From NCBI GenBank assembly GCA_007115705.1, contig QXEO01000239.1, positions 2,558,405-2,622,404 of the forward strand: a stretch of DNA of 64,000 nucleotides, read 5' to 3'. Below the pieces are notes generated by a model, which did no database searches, had not been told where the DNA came from, and was given only the letters and a program-made list of their open reading frames with translations. This document shows positions 55,301 through 64,000 of this stretch, one piece after another. The stretch is from Dactylis glomerata (Eukaryota; Streptophyta; Magnoliopsida; Poales; Poaceae). Every line of letters begins with the position of its first letter. Position 1 is the stretch's first letter. Both the position numbers and the translations under genes were made by a program.

Positions 55301-56335
55301 CTACTCTTCCATGGTCTCCACGATGATCTCCCGCAGCGCGCGTCGCGATGCCTGCACGCCCCGGCGCGCGACGAACGGGTGCACGAGCAGCTGCGCCACC
55401 GTGGCACGCCTGCTGGGTTCCTTCTGCAAGCACGCCGCCACGAACCCACGCAGCTCCGCCGACGCCGCCGCGTTCTCCGGCACCGACGGTGGTTCGCCGT
55501 GGCAGATGGCCTCCTTGAGCATCTTCCAGGACGGCCTCTCCTCGGCAGGCAGGAAGGGTCGGTGCCCCAGGAACAGCTCCAGGACGGTGAGGCCCAGGCT
55601 CCAGACGTCGGCAGCGCAGGCCCCACGCGGCCCGGCCTGGGCGTCGGGCGCGAACCGCTCGGGGCTCATGTACGCGGTGGTGCCGACGGAGATGGCGACC
55701 CGGGAGCGGGAGCGCTCGCCGGGGGAGAAGATCCGGGACACGCTGAAGTCCCCGATCTTGGTGTCCCCGCGCGCGCTGGCGAGGATGTTGTCGGGCTTGA
55801 GGTCGAGGTGCGCGACGCCGCGCGAGTGGAGGTGCGCCAGCCCCGCGTCGCACCGCGCGGCCACCTGGGCGAGCGCGGGCTCCGGGAGGCCGCCGCGGCC
55901 TCGGCCTCGGCGGCGGCGGAGGACGGCGTCGAGCGTCCCGGCGTCCATGAGCTCGAGCAGGCACGCGGGCTCGCCGCGGTCGCCGCGGAGGACGGCGTGG
56001 CAGCGCACGACGTGGGGCGAGCCGCGCGCGCGGCGGAGCGCCTCGTCGTGCTCCTCCCCCGCGTCCGGGCCGGCGGGGTAGTGGGCGACCTTGAGCGCGA
56101 ACACGGCGGCGGTGCCGCGGAGGCGCACCTTGGTCACCACGCCGCTGGCGCCCTCCCCGAGGTCCGCCACCCGCTCGAAGTCGGAGAGCTTCAGGCGCAG
56201 CCCCTCCTGCTCCTCCTTCTTAGCAGGTGGTGGCGACATCACGGTGTGAGGCGCGGCGGCGTCTGCCCGGCAAAACATCAGGTGAGGCGCGCACGGGGGC
56301 ATGCTGGGCATCATCCCGTCGGCGGCGGGCGCCAT
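55301..56335 (-). CDS. MAPK kinase-like protein kinase (group D, MKK10-like)
   Basis: Intronless, very GC-rich frame of 344 residues. The frame is open further upstream to 56500, but the ATG at 56335 gives the usual size of plant group D MAPK kinases and the upstream part is not kinase-like. Visible features: P-loop GEGASG (60-65), ATP lysine in FALK (82), catalytic loop HLDLKPDN (176-183), metal-binding DFS (196-198), activation segment ending in MSPER (223-227), DVWSLG (243-248). A basic-hydrophobic stretch (39-50) could be a MAPK docking site. MAPK kinases phosphorylate the TxY loop of MAPKs. Two key motifs differ: HRD is HLD and DFG is DFS, and the canonical S/T-X5-S/T spacing is not found in the activation loop. 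Catalytic Asp178, Lys82, Asn183 and Asp196 remain. Activity may be low or unusual. Confidence 0.85.
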   Translation of the reverse strand: MAPAADGMMPSMPPCAPHLMFCRADAAAPHTVMSPPPAKKEEQEGLRLKLSDFERVADLGEGASGVVTKVRLRGTAAVFALKVAHYPAGPDAGEEHDEALRRARGSPHVVRCHAVLRGDRGEPACLLELMDAGTLDAVLRRRRGRGRGGLPEPALAQVAARCDAGLAHLHSRGVAHLDLKPDNILASARGDTKIGDFSVSRIFSPGERSRSRVAISVGTTAYMSPERFAPDAQAGPRGACAADVWSLGLTVLELFLGHRPFLPAEERPSWKMLKEAICHGEPPSVPENAAASAELRGFVAACLQKEPSRRATVAQLLVHPFVARRGVQASRRALREIIVETMEE

Positions 56336-57640
56336 GCGGATGCAATCGGTTGTTTCTAGCTTGGCCGCGCGTGGCGAGGCAGAGTGGCAAAGAAGCCAGG
56401 CGAGTCTCCATGAGGACCAGCTGTGAGCCAGCGATATACTCGTGACGGAGACGAAGTTGGAGACCGACTTGGAGTAGAGACCAAGGAAGCATTGTTTCAA
56501 ACTGGGCCTGGCCCTGGCCCTGGCCCTGGCCCTGTCAGCCGGACGTACACGACAGTCAACAGCTGCGTCATTCTACTTTTGCAGTTTTGCTCCACTACTA
56601 CGGTCCGTGCAACGTCACGCTTTTTACAGGCTGTGCAGTGGCCGCGCGTAAATGACCGGAGTACAAGCATGAGCTGGGCAGTATGCCAGGTAGAAAATGC
56701 CCGTTTTGTGGTACCTTTTCCCCAACAGAAGCGAAATAGAAATTAGAAATAGGTTATTCTTGTAGAACTATTTGCGCCAATGGTAAGTATGCACCCCGTT
56801 TTAACTTTCAAATACTTCAACAGTATATGTATCCCAACCAATTCTTGACTTTATGAATCATTCGCAAAAAAAAATCTTTAATTAATCAATACATAGTAAG
56901 ACTGCCTATGTGTAAGACAGTTGATCAACATCTGGACTGTCGACCAAGATCTGGATCTCGCGACGAGGGACAATGGAAGTGGCTGGAAACTTGGATGGGG
57001 TATTTAGATACGCGACCTATCAGGTGCATCCATTTGGTTCAGGTTCTGGTCAATCGACACTTTACAACCGTTGAGGACGAGGGTATGTATAGCAACTTAG
57101 CAAGGCTGCCACACCTACAGCTAACTCATAGACTTTAAAAAGCATCGGGCATGATTACCAAGTGGTTCTTGATGGGTCCTAGACAAACTCGGATCTAGAG
57201 TAGGTCTGGACATCGAAGCAGAGTCAGACCTAAGTGGCTCTCGGTGCCTGCATGAGAAATTGGGTTCGTGACAACCCCTCCTTCAAAACAATTTGCATCT
57301 TCAATTCTCCCAGCAAGGCCAAATTGTTCTCATATGGCCAACTCCAACAAGCCCCCCCCCACCACCACATTTTGGACAAGAAATGTGCCTGTTTCGTCCG
57401 TTTGGCCACCACGGATAGGCGACCGACCTATGGCTGTTTGTTTCAGACCATGTCACTAACGAAGATCCCCAATTTCTTTGGACCCATCCGTTTTTCACCA
57501 TTTTAGCCTTTTTTGAAATGATGGATAAATTTAAAAGAAAATGATATAGCAAATAAATTACCACTACTTGGCAATTCAATTAAGTCGTGCTGACATACAA
57601 CAAAGTACCAAATGAATCACAAATTGCATATAGTTCACAC
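56336..57640. other. Upstream region of the kinase gene and intergenic DNA
   Basis: A hexamer array (GGCCCT, about four copies, 56508-56535) lies in the likely promoter of the kinase. A C-run at about 57350-57360 and an AT-rich end follow. No gene or TE end was recognised up to the Sirevirus LTR at 57641. Confidence 0.5.
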
Positions 57641-58819
57641 TGAACGGATCGTAAGGGCACCTAGAGGGGGGGGGGGTGAATAGGTGCTACTCAAATTTTA
57701 ATTCTTTTTCAATGTAGGCTTGACACAAAAGGTAAATTCTCTAGATATGCAACTAAGGTGAATTTACCTATATGACAACTAGCAAGCTAAGCAAGATACA
57801 AGATATAAAGGCAATAAAGGATAGAGGTAACCGAGAGTGGAGCACACGGAGACACGGATGTAATTCCCGTAGTTCCTTCCTTTTTAGGGGAAGTACGTCT
57901 ACGTTGGAGGGGTGTGGTTGCCACAAAGGCCTAACCAACGCCACAAAGGCTCACCCTATTCTCCGGTGCAAGCTTCCGCCACAAAGGCCTAGCTCACTTT
58001 CCACTAAGGGATTCCTCAAGGCGGAACCGGCCTTTACAATCTTGGGGCACGCATCCACAACCGAATTGGAGGCTCCCAAGCACAACACAATGCTGTCAAA
58101 CAACAAGTAGCAATATATCAAATACACAAATCAAGGTCTTGGGACACAAGGGAACCCAAGACACAAGGGCCCTCAAGCAAATGAGAGGGGAAATCAAATC
58201 GCTTCGGTGAGGATGTAGATGATGGTCTTCTCCTTCGATTCTCCAAAGATCAAGAGCTTTGGTGGGTTGAGGGAGGAGATCTAGTTGATTTGGTGGCTCA
58301 AAATAATGGTGTTCTTCAATTTTGGACGAGCTACCCATTGGGGAAGAAGGTGGGGGTATTTATACCCCCCCCCAAAATCTGACCGTTGCCTGCCAGGAAT
58401 GTCCGGCTAAAGCCGGAGTTAAGTCCGGCTAAAGCCGGTCACACCGGCTAAAGCCGGCCTCCACACCGGCTAAAGCCGGTCTGAAATATCCGGCCCTGCC
58501 GGAAATAGCCGGACAAATAGCCGGGTTACGCCAGAGGCGCATTGCCCCTTCCGAAAATGAGCAGGCCGGCTATAGCCGGTCTGGGGACCGGCTAAAGCCG
58601 GTCTTCCTGACCAAGCTTCATATGAAACTTCTCCCAGAGCATATTATCACCATTTCCTCTAGAATTTCCTTTGGGTAATGATAATTATCAAGTATAACAT
58701 AGGAAACCCAATATCTTGTGCAAGAATATAATAAAATCCTGCAAAGCATAATCACCACATTAATAGATAATGTATTGTTAACAAACGCCAAAATCAATTA
58801 GGCGGGAAATGCTCTTTCA
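57641..58819 (-). repeat. 3' LTR of Sirevirus J (1179 bp)
   Basis: On the minus strand the LTR opens TGAAAGAGC at 58819 and closes CCGTTCA at 57641, giving short inverted ends TGAA/TTCA. A G-run in CACCTAGAGGG occurs near 57660. Six copies of CCGGCTAWAGCCGG lie at 58403-58416, 58425-58438, 58444-58457, 58466-58479, 58566-58579 and 58588-58601. The right border is firm because of the polypurine tract; the left one rests on the TG/CA rule. Confidence 0.8.
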
Positions 58820-58820
58820 A

Positions 58821-58833
58821 TCTCCCCCTTTTT
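58821..58833 (-). other. Polypurine tract of Sirevirus J, with satellite tracts
   Basis: AAAAAGGGGGAGA on the minus strand, one base before the LTR. Similar GGGGGAG tracts recur upstream on the minus strand near 58897, 58963, 59235 and 61842, the multiple polypurine tracts known from Sireviruses. Confidence 0.8.
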
Positions 58834-59278
58834 GGTGTTTGATGACAATACATAATTTTGCATGTTTCAAACGATATAAAATATAGACGGAGCTCCCCCT
58901 TGCTATGTGCCTTATTTTAAGTTTTGTATTTGAATACAAAGACACATCAACAATAAGAACTCCCCCTAGATTTTATAATGTGATCCATATGTGCACAAGA
59001 TATATAATAGTTTAATAGCACATAATCAACAAACATAATATGACAAGATATAGCAAGTAGGATTAATAACGATAATCATAAGTTCTACTACACATAATAA
59101 GCATAAGCATATAGTTCAACACATAGTAGTAGATGATAAGTTCAACCATGGGACACAAGCGAGCAAGCATACGATATAAGAGCTTGTGACCCAACCAAAT
59201 CCAAATGGAAACACATGCAAATGGAACTTTCTCCCCCTTTGGCATCAAGACGCCAAAAAGGGAGACAACAATATGAGA

Positions 59279-61160
59279 TCACTCCTCAACGTCATCAAAG
59301 TCCTCATCATCCTCATCATCTTCTTGGTCATCATCTTCTTCCTCTTCATCATCATCTTCATCTCCTTCTTCCTCTTCTTCATCAATGGCTTCCTTGCCCT
59401 TGGAGGTGACTTCGGCTAACTCCTTCCAATCAAAAGATGAGCCCTCATTCCACTTGCCAAATGAAAAAGTGTCCTCGGATAGATCTTGCTCTTGGGACTC
59501 CTCTTCATGGCTAGCTCCTTTGCCCTTCTCCACAGCCCTCAAACGAGCATCCAAATCCCTTTGCTTCTTGTGAATGTGCTTGCGGTCCACAAAGTCCTTG
59601 TATTGAGTTTGACGCACATCATTGTTCATGCAAAACAAAGCCCTTTTCCACCACTTGAGCTTCTTCATCTCTTGACCCATTCCACCACTTGGTGGATCCG
59701 CATTCTTCCTCCTAGAACCACTAGCATAGCGGTTGCCACCCAACACATCACTCGAAGAGGGAAAAGCACTTGAGGTGCTAGACACCAAATGAGCGGTCTT
59801 CTTGTAGAGCTTGTTGGGCTTGTGCACTTCCAACTCTTCATCAAGTAAATCTTGCTCAATCTCAAAGTCTCCTTCAATGCCTCTGTCAATGATAAAACTC
59901 ATGATAAATGGAGCATAAGGAGGGATCTTCCTATCAAGCATAGCAATCTTCATCTCCATGAAGATGAAGTACATCACATCGAGCTCCATCCCTTCACAAT
60001 CTCTTCCGGCCTCGAAGACAAGACGGGCATGGTGGAGTAAATGCACAAGACCACCTCTGATAGAATCATTGTTGCCCCCACTTGGAGCAATGTTGGCACG
60101 GAACATCCGAAGCAGAATATCATAGAGGGGAAGGAGATTTGCAGTCTCTCCCGCTCTGCCCCCGGGACCATAGAGACACTGGATCTTCCTCTTGTTGTAC
60201 TCTGTGGTGTCAAGATGCAAACGGGCACCTCTAGGTCGATGAATGCCATCAAACCGATAGCCCAAAAGCTGCCCGAAGCGAGAGATGGTAGAGCTCTTCC
60301 TCACTTCACCTGACATCCACGTGAAACCAACCTCATCCCGAGTATCAAACTCCAAAGTGGCAAAGAACTGCTGAATCAAACGAGGATTATAGTCTTGTCT
60401 GAATACCATCAACTTGTGCAAACCCAACTTCTGAGTGACCCAGAGAGCATCAGCAAAGTACTCATCCCTGGACAACGCTGCAATGTTGGTGAACTTCATG
60501 GGGCACACCTTTGTGCTCATGGTCTCATACACCTGCTCATATATCCTCTGATGCTCAGACCGGTAGAAGGAACCACTGTCGATGTCCCTCGGCAAGGCAT
60601 AGAACTTCTGTTCACGGAACTCGCGGTACTCTTGCTTGGACAGCTTCTTGAGATCACTAATGTTAGCAAACATCGATCTCTTCTTGCGTTCTTCCAACCG
60701 CTTCTTCTTCATAGCCGCGGTCACACGAGCATCGTGATGCTCTTGACGGCGGGCAAGAGAGGGATCAACATAGCGAGACCTCTTGGGTCGAGAACCACCT
60801 GCAAACAGTACATAGGTAGATAGCATATAGGATGAGCATGCATGCCAGAGGATCAAAGAGCAATAGCACAAAAGGAAAAAGCATGACAGTACTTCGTGAT
60901 CTACACCGGCTATTTCCGGTCTCAGGCCGGCAATAGCCGGTCTGACACCGGCTTTAGCCGGACCAGATGAACACAATTCGAAATCTTAGGAATAGGCCAC
61001 CAAAACTAGTCAAGCATTTTCGATCTATGCAATGCTGGAAGGAATAACGAAACCAAAGTCTCCCAGATGAACAACAAGGTACCAAAAAGCAATCAACCCT
61101 AACCCTAGGGAGAACTAGGGAGAAAGAGAGGAAAAGTTGGTGGAGAGTACCCTGATCCAT
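59279..61160 (-). CDS. Extra 3' gene of Sirevirus J (env-like position), with inferred intron
   Basis: The long frame is open from 60976, but its upstream end looks intronic. A better model joins a 10-base exon, ATGGATCAGG at 61160-61151, to exon 2 at 60798-59279. The donor is G/GTACTC, the acceptor TTTGCAG/GTGGTT, the intron is 352 bases, and the phases fit. The product would have about 509 residues: a basic start (PKRSRYVD), a lysine/arginine-rich segment that may be a coiled coil (about 25-55), a globular part like the plant-transposon proteins found after pol in such elements (about 55-370), and a very acidic tail of about 45 Asp/Glu-rich residues. No clear signal peptide or membrane helix is seen, so env-like refers only to position. 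The frame has no internal stop. Function unknown. Confidence 0.65.
60799..61150 (-). other. Inferred intron of the Sirevirus extra gene
   Basis: GT at 61150-61149 and AG at 60800-60799 bound 352 bases that are open in one frame for only part of their length. It contains three CCGG-armed palindromes (60906-60919, 60927-60940, 60948-60961). Confidence 0.5.
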
Positions 61161-61340
61161 GGGGGAGGGCGCCGGAGGAGATGGCCGGCCGATGAGGGGG
61201 CACCGGCGGCCGGAGGAGATGATTGACGGCGGCGGCGGCGGCTCCAAGGGATGAGGGGTCGAGTGGAGGAAGATAGGCGTGGGGGTAACTGAGGAAACCC
61301 TCACCCCCACAGCCTAATGAGTTGGGCTCGAAAACCCCAG

Positions 61341-61413
61341 GCCGGCTATAGCCGGGGAGCCCGGCTAAAGCCGGACACCGGCTATTTCCGGTGACAGACC
61401 GGCTATAGCCGGT
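61341..61413. repeat. Palindrome cluster upstream of the Sirevirus extra gene
   Basis: Four copies of the 14-base palindrome type CCGGCTAWAGCCGG or CCGGCTATTTCCGG lie at 61342-61355, 61361-61374, 61378-61391 and 61399-61412, about 180-250 bases before the inferred start codon. They match the copies in the LTR. Confidence 0.9.
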
Positions 61414-61907
61414 CAAGATGACCCAAAACAGATGGATTTGATTTCTGGAAATTCTGGGCATGCAAGAGAGGATGATTTGGCTTTAGATAAGTGGGCTTAG
61501 GATAGAAATCATGCATGGAGTGGTTCTCGGCACTTGGCATTGCAAACACAAGAAATCTTTGGAAAATCCAATGCAAGTGCCTTCCCATTTCAAGATAAGA
61601 GATAATGACGAAAAAGCTCAATAAAACTCAAATAGAATTTGCAAGGAATCAACTCTTCGAAAAGAAGAGGTCGGTGGCCGAGGTATGAGTGTTATGGCAT
61701 TGGACCGCGAAGATATATCTTGGGTCCATAACCAATACTCGTCATTGAAACTCATATATCACAAAAATGATAGAAAGAGAACAATTTTGTCACTATTGGC
61801 ATTATGGGGGGAGGGATAGCCCAATTAATTAGGACCGCACTCCCCCTATCTCCATGCCCACACCTAAACCAAACAAGTATTGAAGAATAGGTGTATTTGC
61901 AAGATGC

Positions 61908-64000
61908 TCAAGCCACACTCCTTGAATCAATGATATTTAGCTCATTCCTCAAATATCCAAATCTTGCTTCATCAAGGGGCTTCGTGAATATGTCGGCAAG
62001 TTGATCCTTGGTGCTTACATATGCAAGCTCAATGTCACCACGGGCAACATGATCTCTAATAAAATGATTCCGGATCTCAATATGCTTGGTTCTTGAATGT
62101 TGCACCGGATTATAGGCTATCTTGATAGCACTCTCATTGTCACATAAAAGAGGCACTTTGTCACAATTGACACCATATTCCTTTAAAGTTTACCTCATCC
62201 ACAACAATTGAGTGCATCCACTTGCGGCGGCAATATATTCGGCTTCGGCGGTGGAGAGAGATATACAATTTTGCTTCTTAGAAGACCAACACACCAAAGA
62301 CCTACCAAGAAATTGGCAAGCTCCGGAGGTTGATTTCCTATCATCCTTGTCACCGGCCCAATCCGAATCCGTGAAGCCACAAAGAGAGAAATCCGAGCCT
62401 TTGGGATACCAAAGCCCATAAGTTGGGGTATGAACCAAATATCGAAAGATTCTCTTAACCGCCATAAGGTGGCTTTCTTTAGGAGCGGCTTGATACCTTG
62501 CACACACACCTACACTCAACACAATATCGGGTCTAGATGCGCAAAGGTAAAGCAAAGAACCGATCATAGAACGGTATACCTTTTGATCCACATCTTTACC
62601 ATTGGGATCAAGTTCAAGATGGCATTTTGTGGCCATTGGTGTGGCGGCCCCATTTAGTTCCTTCATCTTGAACCTCTTGAGCATGTCTTGGACATATTTG
62701 GCTTGATAAATGAAAGTCCCTTCTTTCAATTGCTTGATTTCAAAACCAAGAAAGAACTTCATTTCGCCCATCATAGACATCTCGAACCTATCGGTCATAA
62801 GCTTTGAAAATTCATCATTAAAAGCTTTGTTAGTAGAGCCAAAGATAATATCATCAACATATAGTTGGCATACGAAAAGCTCCCCATTGACCCTCTTAGT
62901 AAAAAGAGTAGGATCGATTTGCCCAACTTCAAACCCACGGTCTACCAACAACTCCCTAAGGTGCTCATACCACGCACGTGGGGCTTGTTTAAGGCCATAG
63001 AGTGCCTTATGGAGTTTGTAGACATGGTTAGGAAAGTTGAGATCCTCAAACCCCGGGGGTTGCTTAACATACACTTCCTCTTTCAATGGACCATTAAGAA
63101 ATGCACTCTTAACATCCATTTGTTGCAACTTAAAATTATGATGAGTGGCATATGCAAGAAGGATATGGATGGACTCAAGACGAGCCACGGGAGCATAAGT
63201 CTCTCCAAAGTCAATGCCTTCAACTTGAGAGAAACCTTGAGCAACCAATCTTGCCTTGTTCCTCACAACAATTCCATGCTCATCTTGCTTGTTCTTGAAT
63301 ATCCACTTTGTGCCAATCACATTGCGGCACTCCTTTGGCTTCTCCACTAACACCCATACATTATTGCGCTTGAATTTGTTGAGTTCTTCATGCATAACAT
63401 CCAACCAATCCGGATCTTCAAGTGCTTCAAATACTTTCTTGGGTTCAACCATGGAGATATAGGCATGATGAGAGCTAAATTGTGCCAATTGACGCCGGGT
63501 TGACACTTTGCTTCTTAAATCTCCAATAACCCTCTCAAGGGTATGACCTTTAAGTTCCAAGTCCCTTTCAACTCTTTTCTTGCGACGGGCTTCGATCTCC
63601 TTATTTGACCTTGGAGGAGTCACTTGATCATTTTGATCATTTTGGTCCCCGTCTTGACCATCAAATTGACCTTGATCATCATTATCTTCATGAGTAGGTT
63701 GATCTTGGTCTTGTGAAGAATTGGGGGCGGTTGAGATAACCGGAGAGGATGGTGGTGCCCCTTCTTCTTCATGAAGGTCCTTGTCTTGTTCTTCGGTTGG
63801 TGCATTAGTTGCTTCCTTGGGAGAGGCTTGTTGAGCTTGTGAAGATGAAGGCTCCACTTGAGTAGAGCATAGTCCTTCCCGGTCGGCCACAAGGTGTCCC
63901 TCAATGGGGCGGAAAAATCCCACGCCCATTCTTCCTATGGCTTCTCGAGGTATTTCATCATCTACATCACAAGAAACAACATCTCGCCCCCCTTGGGAGC
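61908..64000 (-). pseudogene. pol: Copia pol: reverse transcriptase and RNase H, one nonsense codon
   Basis: The frame is open from the window edge through 63929 to a TAA at 62192-62190, and continues in the same frame to TGA at 61908. Numbered from the Met at 63929, residues 1-110 are a Ser/Gln/Asp-rich linker after integrase. Reverse transcriptase covers about 185-430, with MDVKSAFLNG at 271-280 and YVDD at 357-360. RNase H of the Copia type follows, with TDSDWAGD, SSKKQNCISLSTAEAEY and, after the nonsense codon, LLCDNESAIKIAYNP and HIEIRNHFIRD. The enzyme makes DNA from the element RNA. The stop falls within RNase H, so this copy is defective; otherwise the frame is well kept. Integrase, protease and gag lie beyond the edge. 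Confidence 0.9.

Larger units (their letters stand above)
57641..64000 (-). mobile_element. Element J: Sirevirus-type Copia element, 3' part
   Basis: On the minus strand the window shows, from the edge: polyprotein with reverse transcriptase and RNase H (64000-61908), a spacer with palindromes, an extra downstream frame (61160-59279), a zone with several purine tracts, the main polypurine tract (58833-58821) and the 3' LTR (58819-57641). Copia elements with an extra gene after pol, repeated polypurine tracts and palindromic LTR motifs are the Sirevirus (SIRE/Maximus/Opie) lineage. The gag and integrase parts and the 5' LTR lie beyond 64000. Confidence 0.9.

Noticed and set aside
55311..56359. 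Long plus-strand frames opposite the kinase gene
   Set aside because: They are a by-product of the very GC-rich codon use of the kinase on the minus strand; composition is Ala/Arg/Gly-rich and no domain is visible.
56336..56500. Upstream in-frame extension of the kinase to 56500
   Set aside because: The added 55 residues are not kinase-like, and the ATG at 56335 gives the normal family length, so the extension is treated as leader.
58400..58605. CRISPR-like array of short repeats
   Set aside because: Repeats are 14-bp palindromes with irregular spacing inside a retrotransposon LTR of a plant genome; there are no uniform spacers or cas genes.
61908..64000. Integrated pararetrovirus as source of the reverse transcriptase
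   Set aside because: The domain order reverse transcriptase then Copia-type RNase H, the LTR, the polypurine tract and the extra 3' gene identify a Copia retrotransposon.

Overview
This window is nuclear plant DNA, almost certainly from a large-genome cool-season grass (Pooideae; a Triticeae or oat-like genome fits best). The evidence is the dense nesting of LTR retrotransposons whose ends and inner sequences look like those of wheat and barley relatives, a very GC-rich intronless kinase gene, and a histone H4 gene with the plant octamer and type I promoter motifs. The species call is inference. No prokaryotic, organellar, rRNA or tRNA sequence was seen.

Layout. 1-1857: two head-to-head copies of one Gypsy LTR (A), inserted in the 5' LTR of element B. 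1858-7372: element B, an Athila-like Gypsy element without pol. 7373-17700: element D on the minus strand, a Gypsy-type element with a 5.5-kb LTR, a second truncated LTR and no pol. 17701-18146 and 26745-29479: pieces of another long LTR (F), split by the complete 8.6-kb element C (18147-26744), which has matching LTRs, a tRNA-Asp-type primer site and a decayed gag-protease frame. 29480-30607: an LTR fragment (G). About 30861-32230: another Gypsy LTR fragment with TATA box. 32231-40967: a Sirevirus-type Copia LTR (H) split by the complete minus-strand element E (32435-39225, target duplication TAGCC), which carries an intact 323-residue frame of unknown function. 40968-43500: a broken L1-type LINE. 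45079-51408: a probable Helitron with gene fragments.

The only stretch with ordinary host genes is 51.4-57.6 kb: a short membrane-protein-like frame cut at the Helitron edge, a histone H4 gene with a duplicated promoter module, and a MAPK kinase-like gene (group D, MKK10-like) with altered HRD and DFG motifs. From 57641 to the right edge lies a minus-strand Sirevirus (J): LTR, clustered polypurine tracts, an extra downstream frame of about 509 residues that seems to begin in a 10-base exon, then a pol gene with one nonsense codon that runs off the window.

The most interesting patterns are: (1) three pol-less Athila-like elements (B, C, E) share a 3' region, polypurine tract and LTR promoter half but each has a different frame in the same slot; B and C also share the leader, so the exchange is confined almost exactly to start codon-to-stop codon; (2) the polypurine-tract 14-mer also occurs twice far inside each of these elements; (3) a 14-bp CCGG-armed palindrome is repeated 13 times in Sirevirus J, in the LTR, in the inferred intron and upstream of the extra frame, while Sirevirus LTR H has a palindrome with the same arms but a different core at the same LTR position.
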